Assembly (NCBI RefSeq): GCF_026314945.1 | Contig: NZ_CP111121.1 | Span: 2,604,001-2,668,000, forward strand | DNA: 64,000 bases | Direction: 5' to 3' | DNA from: Chryseobacterium fluminis | GTDB lineage: Bacteria; Bacteroidota; Bacteroidia; Flavobacteriales; Weeksellaceae | In this document: positions 56,387 through 64,000 of the stretch, piece after piece | Layout: each line of letters starts with the position of its first letter | Position numbering within the stretch: the first letter of the stretch is position 1 | Notes under the pieces: model-generated | What the model was told of the DNA's origin: nothing | Seen by the model: only the letters and a program-made list of their open reading frames with translations | Database searches by the model: none | Position numbers and translations under genes: made by a program

Positions 56387-56419
56387 AAACCTTCAAGGTT
56401 TTAAAAACCTTGAAGGTTT
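56387..56419 (+). repeat. REP-like palindrome, copy 1
   Basis: A 33-nt perfect palindrome: AAACCTTCAAGGTTTT, one A, then the exact reverse complement. Each arm contains a shorter palindrome ACCTT-C-AAGGT. It lies just after icmF and upstream of the RAYT gene and may also act as a transcription terminator. Confidence 0.85.
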
Positions 56420-56450
56420 AATTAAACAGAAAACACACAGATGATTAAAA

Positions 56451-57041
56451 ATGAATCACAAACCACTTCTCGAAGCAGGTAAATATGATCACATTTATAA
56501 CAGAGGGAATAATGGTCAGAATATTTTTTTTGACACAGAAAACTACACCTTTTTTCTGAATAGATACGATCAATATATTTCCCCGTTCTGCGATACTGTT
56601 GCCTGGGTTTTATTAAGAAATCATTTTCATATTCTGATTTACGTTAAACCTTTGGAAGAAATTGATATTGAAAAATTAGAATATACCGCGACAAAGATTC
56701 CGAAAAGGATAGATGTGCATTTGCAGTTTGGTCATTTTTTTAATTCTTATGCAAAGGCAATAAATAAACGATATAAAAGAACCGGAAGCTTGTTTGAAAA
56801 AAATTTTGAAAGAAAAGAAGTTCCCACAATATCATATTTCAAAAAGCTTATCCATTATATCCACCTTAATCCCGTGAAACATGGTTTTACCGAACATATC
56901 TGGGATTATCCGTAGAGCTCTTATCAGAGTGTTATTTCTCATAAGCCTACCCAACTTAACAGAAAATTTGTAACCGAGCTTTTTAAAAATCAAGAGTATT
57001 TTAAGCTTTATCACGAAGAAGATAAAGACTATTCGGACTAA
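56451..57041 (+). pseudogene. REP-associated tyrosine transposase (RAYT, Y1_Tnp) with in-frame stop
   Basis: A single-strand HUH transposase of the IS200/RAYT type that acts on REP palindromes. It shows YDHIYNRGNNGQNIFF, the metal-binding HxH motif in LLRNHFHILIYV, the catalytic-Tyr region YAKAINKRYKRTGSLFE and the C-terminal YIHLNPVKHGF. At 56913-56915 a TAG stands where TGG is expected: the frame reads IWDYP-stop and then resumes SSYQSVISHKPTQLNRKF to TAA at 57039. Without the stop it would have 196 residues. Catalytic residues precede the stop. It is flanked on both sides by REP-like palindromes. Confidence 0.85.
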
Positions 57042-57066
57042 TGAATTTATTATTGAATTTTAATTC

Positions 57067-57099
57067 AAACCTTCAAGGTTTTAAAAATCTTGAAGGTTT
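57067..57099 (+). repeat. REP-like palindrome, copy 2
   Basis: The same 33-nt element as at 56387-56419, same orientation, differing only at 57088 (C to T). The two copies bracket the RAYT remnant, a 713-bp unit in all. Confidence 0.85.
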
Positions 57100-57113
57100 A
57101 TTATTTTTACAAA

Positions 57114-57818
57114 ATGAAACCCAAAGCGATCTTCAACTGGAGCAGTGGAAAAGATTCTTCCCTGGCACTTTATAAAATTTTAGAGGAAAATAAATACGAA
57201 GTAACTTCTTTACTGACGAGTATCAACAAAGAATTCCAGAGGATTTCCATGCACGGCGTCCGTGTGTCACTTTTAGAAAAACAAGCTGAAAGTTTAGGCT
57301 TACCTTTGATGAAGATGGAACTCCCGGCAGAGCCTTCAATGGAAGAGTACCGGGAAATCATGAGACAGACGATGAATGAAATAAAATCCACAGGCGTAAC
57401 TCATTCTGTTTTTGGCGATATTTTTCTGGAAGATTTAAGAAAATACAGGGAGGATCAACTAAAGACTATAGGAATGAAAGGGGTCTTTCCTCTCTGGAAA
57501 GACAATACTTCCGACCTCATCCGGGAATTTTTAGATTCAGGGTTTAAGACTATTGTGACCTGTGTCAACGAAACATATCTTGATAAAAGCTTTGCCGGAA
57601 GGGTTATTGATCAGGATTTTATTAAGGATTTACCGGAAAATGTGGATCCATGCGGAGAAAACGGCGAATTTCATACTTTTACTTTTAACGGACCTATTTT
57701 TAAAAGTCCCGTGAAGTTTGAAGTGGGAGAAATGGTTAAAAAAACATATCCGAAACCGAAATCCGAAGAAAACGGGGAAGACGGTGAGTATGTGTTTTGG
57801 TTCTGTGACCTGATATAG
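57114..57818 (+). CDS. Dph6-type ATP-binding protein (diphthine--ammonia ligase family)
   Basis: A 234-residue PP-loop ATPase of the DUF71/Dph6 group. The motif FNWSSGKDSSLALYKIL near the N-terminus holds the SGKDS pyrophosphatase loop. SVFGDIFLEDLRKYRE, VFPLWKDNTSDLIREFL and the C-terminal VDPCGENGEFHTF are family marks. Bacteria lack diphthamide, so the true substrate is unknown. The start at 57114 is chosen because the longer frame to 57090 begins inside the REP palindrome. Confidence 0.85.
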   Translation: MKPKAIFNWSSGKDSSLALYKILEENKYEVTSLLTSINKEFQRISMHGVRVSLLEKQAESLGLPLMKMELPAEPSMEEYREIMRQTMNEIKSTGVTHSVFGDIFLEDLRKYREDQLKTIGMKGVFPLWKDNTSDLIREFLDSGFKTIVTCVNETYLDKSFAGRVIDQDFIKDLPENVDPCGENGEFHTFTFNGPIFKSPVKFEVGEMVKKTYPKPKSEENGEDGEYVFWFCDLI

Positions 57819-57901
57819 ATAGTTCCAGCAACAAATAAATCAGAACAGTTTCTTCAGCAATCCTTTTGAAGCAAGATCAATGTCAAAATATTTGCTCCTC
57901 T

Positions 57902-57929
57902 CCTCTTAAGTAAAATCAAGAGGTTTTTT
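57902..57929 (+). terminator. Weak terminator after the Dph6-type gene
   Basis: CCTCTT (57902-57907) pairs with AAGAGG (57918-57923), followed by six T. Confidence 0.55.
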
Positions 57930-57930
57930 A

Positions 57931-57938
57931 TACTTTTG
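57931..57938 (+). promoter_or_regulatory. -7 box TACTTTTG for the serine hydrolase
   Basis: TACTTTTG lies 38 nt before the ATG at 57977, directly after the preceding terminator. Confidence 0.55.
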
Positions 57939-57976
57939 ACCCATCAATTTATCTTTCAACTTAAAACACACCACCA

Positions 57977-59107
57977 ATGACTAAAAAATTATATTACTTT
58001 CTTTTGCTGTTTTTCATCATTACGAATTTAATTTCCTGCCAAAAAGATCAGCCGGTAAAAGAGATTGATAAAAAAGCAATCGCGGATTCAGCAGTCGCTG
58101 TTTTTGAAAAGAAATTAATTTCGAACCAGATTGATTCCGTCTTCAAAAAATACCAGTTCAACGCCAGTGTCGCTGTCTTCAGAGATTCTGTGGAGATGTA
58201 CAGAAAAAATAATGGCTTTTCAGATTTTGAGCGTAAAATTCCTATTAACGGTCAGACTGTTTTCTCTATTGCCTCCATCAGCAAACAGTTTACTGCAGCT
58301 CTTATTTTGCTTCAGGCTGAGCAGGGAAAGCTTAATGTACAGGATAAGGTTTCAAAATACTTAAAAGAATTTCAAACAAAAGAATATACCTCGATTACCA
58401 TTCATCAGCTCTTAAATCATACGTCAGGATTAAATATTCTGGGGAATCCGCTGATGTTTAAGAGCGGAAACGGATTTTACTATTCCAATGACGGATTTAA
58501 TGCTTTGGGTAAAGTCGTAGAAAATGTTTCAGGAAAATCTTATGATCAGAATATTCAGGAACTTTTCTATAAGGCAGGAATGAAAAATTCTTCCACTGCA
58601 ACTCTTTTTAAAGGAGCAGACTTGGCACAGACTTATCTCGGGTCTCAGAAGAAGTTTGAAAAGATAGAAAACATGCCCGGAAGACTTTCGAGCAGCGACA
58701 TAGGAATACCGGCAGGTGGAGTTCTGTCTACGGTTGATGATCTTCACCAATGGAACACCATGCTGTATAGCGGTAAAATTCTGAATTCCGAAACTTTAAA
58801 AAAGTTCACTTCGAAGACTGCTGAAAGACAACATCCTGTATTCGGAAAAATGGGCTACGGCTATGGTATCATGATGAACACCGGTACACCAGCCGCCTAC
58901 TTTCACAGCGGATATGTAAAGGGAGCTCCCTCTCTGAACATTTACTATCCACAAACCAAAACTTCTGTGATTATCTTATCAAATATTGCCGACCAGGAAA
59001 AAGGAACCGCGTTTAAACCTCATATTGAAATCAAGAAAATAATGGATGTAATAGAAAGTTCGCTTGAAAGTATGAAGCATGACACTGTAGCGCCTAAACA
59101 TCTGTAA
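57977..59107 (+). CDS. Serine hydrolase, beta-lactamase class C family, lipoprotein
   Basis: A 376-residue envelope enzyme. A lipoprotein signal ends LISCQKD. The penicillin-binding fold is marked by the SxxK motif SISKQFTAALIL with nucleophile Ser, the YxN motif FYYSNDGFNALG and the third motif HSGYVKG in place of KTG. This pattern suits esterases and D-Ala-peptidase-like hydrolases as well as beta-lactamases, so resistance should not be assumed. The next gene starts 3 nt after its stop. Confidence 0.87.
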   Translation: MTKKLYYFLLLFFIITNLISCQKDQPVKEIDKKAIADSAVAVFEKKLISNQIDSVFKKYQFNASVAVFRDSVEMYRKNNGFSDFERKIPINGQTVFSIASISKQFTAALILLQAEQGKLNVQDKVSKYLKEFQTKEYTSITIHQLLNHTSGLNILGNPLMFKSGNGFYYSNDGFNALGKVVENVSGKSYDQNIQELFYKAGMKNSSTATLFKGADLAQTYLGSQKKFEKIENMPGRLSSSDIGIPAGGVLSTVDDLHQWNTMLYSGKILNSETLKKFTSKTAERQHPVFGKMGYGYGIMMNTGTPAAYFHSGYVKGAPSLNIYYPQTKTSVIILSNIADQEKGTAFKPHIEIKKIMDVIESSLESMKHDTVAPKHL

Positions 59108-59110
59108 TCG

Positions 59111-59638
59111 GTGGAAAAGCTCTATTTCATAGCAATCAGCCCTCCCCGGAAAATTATTGACGAAGTAAGAATTTTTAAAGAAGATTTTGCACAGCAATAT
59201 AATAACTCCAAGGCTTTAAAAAATGAGGCTCATATCACACTGCTCCCTCCTTTTTCCAGAAATACCGAATCAGAAAGCGATATTACAGAAGCTTTCCGGA
59301 AAATTGATACAGATGTTACACCATTTGAAATTGTCCTGGATGGTTTCGGCAGCTTTCCCAACCCAAAACATCCTGTGATCTTTGTAAAACCGGAAACGAA
59401 TAGTGCCCTCGAAGATTTACACTTGAGGGTACAACATCAATTTAATTTTAATAAACGATCATTTAACCCTCATATAACGGTCGGTTACCGGGATTTAAGT
59501 TTCGAAAACTACCTTAAAGCCTGGGAGATCTATAAGAATAAAGCTTATAAAACTAAATTTACCGTTGATAAAATCATACTTTTTCGTCATGACGGAAAGT
59601 GGATACCCATCGATGAAAAAACTTTAAATCTCTTTTAA
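59111..59638 (+). CDS. 2'-5' RNA ligase family protein
   Basis: A 175-residue 2H phosphoesterase-fold protein. The two catalytic motifs are visible: HITLLPPF (near residue 41) and HITVGYR (near 119). Start codon is GTG at 59111, 3 nt after the serine hydrolase stop, so the two genes are coupled. Family members seal or hydrolyse 2'-5' RNA bonds or cyclic phosphates; substrate here is unknown. Confidence 0.88.
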   Translation: MEKLYFIAISPPRKIIDEVRIFKEDFAQQYNNSKALKNEAHITLLPPFSRNTESESDITEAFRKIDTDVTPFEIVLDGFGSFPNPKHPVIFVKPETNSALEDLHLRVQHQFNFNKRSFNPHITVGYRDLSFENYLKAWEIYKNKAYKTKFTVDKIILFRHDGKWIPIDEKTLNLF

Positions 59639-59733
59639 TGTTAAGACGGTGTATCACAACTAAACGATGTGGGTTGAGAATCGTTTAAACGAAAACCCTG
59701 CTTGTATAGGGATACAGGAAAATTTCATAAAAA

Positions 59734-59763
59734 AGGCCGTTTTCACGAGTTGTGAGACGGCCT
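59734..59763. terminator. Bidirectional hairpin between converging genes
   Basis: AGGCCGTTTTCAC (59734-59746) pairs with GTGAGACGGCCT (59752-59763) with one bulge. An A-run precedes it on the plus strand, giving a T-run for the minus-strand peptidase gene. Confidence 0.8.
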
Positions 59764-59783
59764 CTTCTTACAGATTATATCTT

Positions 59784-61148
59784 TTATTCTTTACTGATCT
59801 TTTGCGAAATGATCAGCTCTGTATCCTGATGGACATTTACGATATAAGTTCCTGCCGGAAGACTGCTTATATCAATACCTAATGTCTGAAAATCTTTACG
59901 CTCAGACTTAGCAGGGATAAGCTTTCCGGAAGCATCATACAGAACAACCTGGATATTTTTTGAAAAATCCTGTTTTCCTTTAATAAAGAATTCATCTCCT
60001 GCAGGATTAGGATACATGCTGAATTTCCTTTCTGTCGCTTTTATTTCTGAAGCCTTAAGTGCTGATGAATTATTCAGAACCCATGTGATATTGGTAATAT
60101 GCAAAGTGCTGTGGTTATTCACTTTTAATAATGATGTATTGTCGGTCACCGAAAAAAGCAGGGTATTATTTCCGCTGGTCAGCTGTCCCGGAGAGATTGT
60201 TACTGTATTTCCTGTTGCTGCAAGAGCAGAGCCGTTCAGTTTCCATGTATTCACCAATGTATTCGGGATGGGAAGAATTTCATTCACGGTAAATGTTATA
60301 TTGGAAGAACTTAGAATGGTTGCATTATTGGATGGAGAATAGGAATCTACCGGAGACACCAGGGTATGTATCCTTTCGATGATCGCTTCCTTGCATACAG
60401 CGCAAAACTGCTGATTCAGATATCTCATTTCACAACTCTGGTGAGGACGGAACCAGCTTGGGCTTTCTGCATGAGGATAGACCCCTACCCCATTCAGGCC
60501 TACCCAGTTTTTCCATTTTACGGTTGCCGGATTGGAAGTCTGGGTTTTATTAGGAGATTCTCCCGAACCCGAAAACCAATATTCATCAGCCAGTTTTCCA
60601 AAGGAATGACCCAGTTCATGAACTACAATTTCATTAGCAGACCCGTTTAATGAAGCAAAGGCATAGGCTCCTCCACATCCGCCGTATTCTGTAGAGTTTC
60701 CTAAAACATAGGTGAGATCATAATCCGGAACATTGGCGGCCAGCACCTGTCCAACTTTATTGGTAGAACTGCTGTAGAGACACCGGTGAACCCCGAAGTC
60801 GAAAGACGATCCCAAATAATTATTGGGATTAGAAACCGGAATCACAGGCTCCGTCACATCAGTGGCCGTACCCGGATGTTTAACCCCGCTATTCGTTGAG
60901 ACCACCTTAACCGCGTAGGCATTAAAATAATTTTTATATTCTGTATAAGGGCTTTTAGTGAAAAGATAATTAATGGTAGACTGCGCAGAACTTATAAAAC
61001 TGTCCTGCTGAGCGGCTGTAAAGCCATCGCCCAATATCGCAATATTCAGGCGCTTATCATTGGATCCGTTTTGCAGAAGGGGAACCGTCTGGAAAACCTG
61101 GGCAAAACAGAAACTGCTTACCAACAGGGCTAATAAAGTCTTTCTCAT
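59784..61148 (-). CDS. M64 family zinc metallopeptidase with T9SS type A sorting domain
   Basis: A 454-residue secreted peptidase. The signal peptide ends SSFCFAQ. The peptidase domain has LNIAILGDGFTAAQQ, YGGCGGAYAF and the zinc motif HELGHSFGKLADEYW (HExxH), as in IgA peptidase M64. A Big/Ig-like linker (about 260-360) follows, then the type A sorting domain from about 378: MYPNPAGDEFFIKG, VVLYDASGKLI, ISSLPAGTYIVNV. Export by T9SS is therefore likely. Substrate unknown. A 162-residue partner gene lies 2 nt upstream. Confidence 0.9.
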   Translation of the reverse strand: MRKTLLALLVSSFCFAQVFQTVPLLQNGSNDKRLNIAILGDGFTAAQQDSFISSAQSTINYLFTKSPYTEYKNYFNAYAVKVVSTNSGVKHPGTATDVTEPVIPVSNPNNYLGSSFDFGVHRCLYSSSTNKVGQVLAANVPDYDLTYVLGNSTEYGGCGGAYAFASLNGSANEIVVHELGHSFGKLADEYWFSGSGESPNKTQTSNPATVKWKNWVGLNGVGVYPHAESPSWFRPHQSCEMRYLNQQFCAVCKEAIIERIHTLVSPVDSYSPSNNATILSSSNITFTVNEILPIPNTLVNTWKLNGSALAATGNTVTISPGQLTSGNNTLLFSVTDNTSLLKVNNHSTLHITNITWVLNNSSALKASEIKATERKFSMYPNPAGDEFFIKGKQDFSKNIQVVLYDASGKLIPAKSERKDFQTLGIDISSLPAGTYIVNVHQDTELIISQKISKE

Positions 61149-61150
61149 GA

Positions 61151-61639
61151 TTAAAGTTTTTGGGTGAATAGAAGCTTTTTCCCTGATGGGCCTACTTTTT
61201 CGATTTTTACCATCTGAATATTTTCAGAATGCGCATACCGTATACTGAATTCGGCATGCTCTAAAGAAACTCTATTTCTGCTGATGGTTTCTTCATATAC
61301 TTCCATCACCGGATTTAAAGGATCTGCGATACTTTGCTTCACCATTTCTTTACCCGCAGCATCAGTTAAAGAGACAATAAAATCGCCGGTTTTCATTTCA
61401 CGTTCATCAAAAAAGGGATTTGATTTCAGTTTTCCACTGACGGTTTTCTTATCTTCCAAGATAATTTTTTCCGTATCGGAAGCATTTTTTTCAACTTTAA
61501 AAAAGAGGTAAACGATCTTATCGTTTTCTTTTACAGGAAGCGCATGCTCTCCGGTCCTTTCATTCTTTAAGGAACTCGTCCGCAGGAGATTGCAAAAAAC
61601 CACAAGGGTTCCCGTTAATAGGATGCATAAAATTTTCAT
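61151..61639 (-). CDS. Hypothetical exported protein upstream of the M64 peptidase
   Basis: A 162-residue protein with an N-terminal hydrophobic segment ILCILLTGTLVVFCNLL, either a signal peptide or an anchor. The rest is a charged beta-rich domain with DKIVYLFFKVEKN, TGDFIVSLTDAAGKEMV and SIRYAHSENIQMVKIEK. I do not recognise the family. The peptidase gene starts 2 nt after its stop, so both are probably made together and may function together. Confidence 0.7.
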   Translation of the reverse strand: MKILCILLTGTLVVFCNLLRTSSLKNERTGEHALPVKENDKIVYLFFKVEKNASDTEKIILEDKKTVSGKLKSNPFFDEREMKTGDFIVSLTDAAGKEMVKQSIADPLNPVMEVYEETISRNRVSLEHAEFSIRYAHSENIQMVKIEKVGPSGKKLLFTQKL

Positions 61640-61727
61640 GATTATTTTTGATTAAAGTTAAAAAAGATTTTAATGTATTTTTCGATTTTAACTATTTTTT
61701 TTCATCGGTAAGAAAATTTAGAAGTCC

Positions 61728-61735
61728 TATCTTTG
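61728..61735 (+). promoter_or_regulatory. -7 box TATCTTTG directly before ruvC
   Basis: TATCTTTG ends only 5 nt before the ruvC ATG, so transcription is expected to begin at or within a few bases of the start codon. Confidence 0.65.
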
Positions 61736-61740
61736 GCGTA

Positions 61741-62295
61741 ATGATTTCAGAAAAAATAATTTTGGGTATAGACCCGGGAACGGCAGTAATGGGATTCGGG
61801 ATTATTTCCGTTAAAAGAGGTAAGATGGAAATGATTTCCATCCATGAACTTCTCCTGAAGAAGTATCCCAATCATGAAACAAAACTTAAATACATCTTTG
61901 ACAGAACGCTGGCTTTAATTGATGAATTTCATCCGGATGAGGTCGCTCTGGAAGCACCTTTCTATGGGAAAAATGTTCAGAGTATGCTTAAATTAGGCCG
62001 TGCACAGGGTGTAGCGATGGCAGCAAGCCTGTACCGGAATATCCCGATTACCGAATATTCTCCGAAGAAAATAAAAATGGCCATCACCGGAAACGGAAAT
62101 GCCAGCAAAGAGCAGGTGGCAGGAATGCTTCAGAATTTATTGGGTCTTAAAGAATTTCCGACAAAATATCTTGATGCGTCCGATGGTCTGGCCGTGGCGG
62201 TCTGCCATCACTTTAATTCAGGTACGCTTTCGGACACCAAAGGATATACGGGCTGGGAGAGCTTTTTAAAACAAAATCCGGATCGTTTAAAATAA
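61741..62295 (+). CDS. ruvC: Holliday junction endodeoxyribonuclease RuvC
   Basis: Resolves Holliday junctions during recombinational repair. The 184 residues start MISEKIILGIDPGTAVMGFG with the first catalytic Asp. The further acidic residues are in EVALEAPFYGKN, and DASDGLAVAVCHH closes the active site. The frame runs back to 61648, but the conserved N-terminus and the promoter place the start at 61741. No ruvA or ruvB lies nearby. The last codons form one arm of the terminator. Confidence 0.95.
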   Translation: MISEKIILGIDPGTAVMGFGIISVKRGKMEMISIHELLLKKYPNHETKLKYIFDRTLALIDEFHPDEVALEAPFYGKNVQSMLKLGRAQGVAMAASLYRNIPITEYSPKKIKMAITGNGNASKEQVAGMLQNLLGLKEFPTKYLDASDGLAVAVCHHFNSGTLSDTKGYTGWESFLKQNPDRLK

Positions 62296-62311
62296 CATCC
62301 GGATTTTTTTT
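62273..62311 (+). terminator. Terminator overlapping the end of ruvC
   Basis: AAAATCCGGAT (62273-62283, inside ruvC) pairs with ATCCGGATTTT (62297-62307), followed by T residues. Confidence 0.85.
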
Positions 62312-62720
62312 ATCGGGCCTTGTACTCTTCGGGCGTAATACTGAAGTCAGCAGTGAGTTTACCGTTTTTATCATAATACGAATATCTTAAGATGACGTCC
62401 CGATCCCGGAACTCCCGTAGATCTTCAGAAGTTTTAACAGCCTCTAAAGCACCGTCTTTCGCTTCTTTTTTAAAAACCTGCAGTTGCTCGGGCGTCACAT
62501 TTTCTTTTACATCGTCCGTGAGGGTATAATTATATTTAAAAACCCTATCCGGTTCTGTGGAAACACTGTCTAACCGTATTCCGTCATTAAGAATCTGAGG
62601 GGTAAGCTTATTCATATCTGCGGCGGCTTGTTTCAGCTCATCATCGATTGTTTTTTCCTTTTGGCATGAGGTGAGAGGAATCACAGCTGCCATAAAGGCC
62701 AGTTTAAGTACCTTTTTCAT
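62310..62720 (-). CDS. Small hypothetical lipoprotein
   Basis: A 136-residue lipoprotein with lipobox PLTSCQKE. The mature domain is helical at first (DELKQAAADMNKLTPQILND), then strand-rich with RVFKYNYTLTD and VILRYSYYDKNGKLTADFSI. The fold is reminiscent of small periplasmic proteins that pair a helix with a beta-sheet, but I recognise no family. It converges on ruvC. Confidence 0.7.
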   Translation of the reverse strand: MKKVLKLAFMAAVIPLTSCQKEKTIDDELKQAAADMNKLTPQILNDGIRLDSVSTEPDRVFKYNYTLTDDVKENVTPEQLQVFKKEAKDGALEAVKTSEDLREFRDRDVILRYSYYDKNGKLTADFSITPEEYKAR

Positions 62721-62863
62721 ATTATTTTTTTTGGATTTACTACTAAGATAAGATTATTTTCAGAACTAAATTTAAAATAATGATTGTCAATTATTTAAAT
62801 TAAAACCACATCATACTTGGTAAAACATAATACTATCTTTAACATTGGTATGATTTTTAGTCT

Positions 62864-62871
62864 TACATTTG
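62864..62871 (+). promoter_or_regulatory. -7 box TACATTTG for the DUF4407 gene
   Basis: TACATTTG lies 15 nt before the ATG at 62887; a TTG at 62845-62847 lies 16 nt upstream of the box. Confidence 0.6.
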
Positions 62872-62886
62872 TATAAATTTTCTATC

Positions 62887-63957
62887 ATGAAGAACAACCA
62901 ACAAACTATAAATCAATCGAATCATCATATCAACTGGTTCCAGAAATTTCTGCTGATATGCTCCGGTGGAAATGTGCATATCCTGAGGAAAACACCCAGT
63001 GAATGGAATAAATTTTCCGGGATCGGAGGCATCGTTCTTTTTACGGCGATCTTTGCTACCCTTTCAGCCGGCTATGCGATGTTTACAGTATTCGACAATA
63101 TCTGGACCGCTATCGGTTTCGGGACTTTGTGGGGACTGATGATTTTCAACCTTGACCGCTATATCGTTTCTTCCATCAAAAAGACCGGCACCTGGTGGAA
63201 TCAGATTCTAATGGCAATTCCGCGTCTGATTCTGGCGACCTTTCTGGGAATTATCATCTCTAAACCTTTAGAACTTAAGATTTTTGAGAAGGAAGTCAAC
63301 AAACAGTTAAATACCATTATTCAGAGAAATAAGAAGCAGCTTCAGGGTGAGATGAACGGCAGAATTCTCCAGCAAAGCGGACCATTCGAAACGGAGAAAA
63401 AACAGATTTCGGAAAAAATCGTCCAGTACCAGAAATCCTATGACTCAGCCGCAGTAGAGCTTGAGAAAGAAATTTTAGGGAAACAATCCGGTCTTACCAG
63501 TGGTAAAGAAGGCTACGGGCCTAATGCCAAACGTAAGCAGGAACTCAAAGAACAGCGCAGACAGGATCTTGAAAATTATCAGAAGCAGGTGGCACCGAGG
63601 GTTGCCTATTTAGATAAAGAAATATCTAAAGTTTATACCAATCTTGAAACAGAAAGGAAATCAACAGAAACTTTTGAAGATAAATTCAACGGTTTTGCAG
63701 CCAGACTGCAGGCTCTGGATGAGCTGGGTAAAAATTCTGCCATCATCGGTCTTGCTGCTACTTTCATTATGGGACTCTTCATCTGTCTGGAAATTTCTCC
63801 GGTCCTGGTAAAGCTGATCTCTTCCGTCGGACCCTATGATTATCTCCTGGAAAAGACAGAGAATGATTTCCGCCTGTATGCTAAAGAAAAAATTGAAAAG
63901 GGAAATTCTCTCACCGATTTCAGGATTGAAGATTTTAAGGAAAATCTGAAAAAATAA
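62887..63957 (+). CDS. DUF4407 domain-containing membrane protein
   Basis: A 356-residue inner-membrane protein. After a polar start come LLICSGGNVHILRKTPSEWN and two or three helices (GIGGIVLFTAIFATLSAGYA; FGTLWGLMIFNLDRYIVSSI; ILMAIPRLILATFLGIIIS). A long Gln/Lys/Glu-rich coiled-coil follows (about 140-270) and a last helix with GLAATFIMGLFICLEISPVL. This layout is that of DUF4407 proteins, whose function is unknown. The start at 62887 follows the promoter; a longer frame starts within it. Confidence 0.85.
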   Translation: MKNNQQTINQSNHHINWFQKFLLICSGGNVHILRKTPSEWNKFSGIGGIVLFTAIFATLSAGYAMFTVFDNIWTAIGFGTLWGLMIFNLDRYIVSSIKKTGTWWNQILMAIPRLILATFLGIIISKPLELKIFEKEVNKQLNTIIQRNKKQLQGEMNGRILQQSGPFETEKKQISEKIVQYQKSYDSAAVELEKEILGKQSGLTSGKEGYGPNAKRKQELKEQRRQDLENYQKQVAPRVAYLDKEISKVYTNLETERKSTETFEDKFNGFAARLQALDELGKNSAIIGLAATFIMGLFICLEISPVLVKLISSVGPYDYLLEKTENDFRLYAKEKIEKGNSLTDFRIEDFKENLKK

Positions 63958-64000
63958 GAAGTTTTTCAATAAGCTGGCAAGCTCCCGGAATTAAGATCCC

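Noticed and set aside
57977..59107. Class C beta-lactamase conferring antibiotic resistance
   Set aside because: The fold is present, but the third motif is HSG rather than KTG and the protein is a lipoprotein; many such hydrolases are not beta-lactamases, so only a family name is given.

Overview
ORGANISM. The window looks like chromosomal DNA of a Chryseobacterium-type flavobacterium (Bacteroidota). It is AT-rich. Start codons lack obvious Shine-Dalgarno sequences, and more than twenty genes are preceded by the Bacteroidota -7 box TAnnTTTG, in the best cases with TTTG 18-19 nt upstream. Several secreted proteins end in type IX secretion (T9SS) sorting domains, and lipoproteins and signal peptides are numerous. 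The species cannot be fixed from sequence alone. LAYOUT. 1-9.1 kb: start of an O-methyltransferase, an OmpA-type lipoprotein, tilS, dsbD, a lone ExbD/TolR protein, an alpha/beta hydrolase, a lipoprotein, a patatin-like phospholipase and an NrnA-type DHH phosphoesterase. 9.3-18.6 kb: housekeeping genes rpmH, ftsE, a ribE-histidine kinase-trmN6 operon, pdxA, DUF177-rpmF, accB-accC and rocD. 18.6-27.1 kb: a surface-polysaccharide region with five rightward glycosyltransferase-like genes facing a leftward lipoprotein-GT2-GT4 operon. 27.1-32.2 kb: a decayed DUF5648 fragment, gltX, accA, a secreted DUF6759-like protein and tsf. 32.6-46.3 kb: a tandem array of four very large secreted proteins, each with a signal peptide, an IgGFc-binding-like N-terminal region, Ig-like repeats and a gliding-motility/T9SS type B C-terminus. 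46.4-50.3 kb: a disrupted carboxypeptidase-regulatory-like protein, trmB and three more DUF6759-like proteins. 50.4-52.2 kb: rpsB, rpsI and rplM on the minus strand. 53-64 kb: a fused isobutyryl-CoA mutase (IcmF), a REP-flanked RAYT transposase remnant, a Dph6-type ATPase, a serine hydrolase, a 2'-5' RNA ligase family protein, a T9SS-exported M64 peptidase with a partner, ruvC, a lipoprotein and a DUF4407 membrane protein. POINTS OF NOTE. (1) Inverting about 31.3-50.4 kb would restore both a canonical rplM-rpsI-rpsB-tsf order and one co-oriented block of DUF6759-like genes, so the adhesin array may sit inside an inversion. (2) Three genes (accC, gltX and the 46.4 kb gene) are each broken by loss of one base in a homopolymer; two are normally essential, so assembly error is the leading explanation. 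(3) The four adhesin-like genes fall into an A-B-B-A pattern, and the first carries four 83-residue repeats in exact 249-nt register. (4) A RAYT gene with an in-frame TAG lies between two nearly identical 33-nt palindromes. (5) Some promoters sit so close to the ATG (ruvC, DUF177, the 46.4 kb gene) that leaderless or near-leaderless mRNAs are likely. No tRNA, rRNA, CRISPR array, intact insertion sequence or recognised riboswitch was seen.
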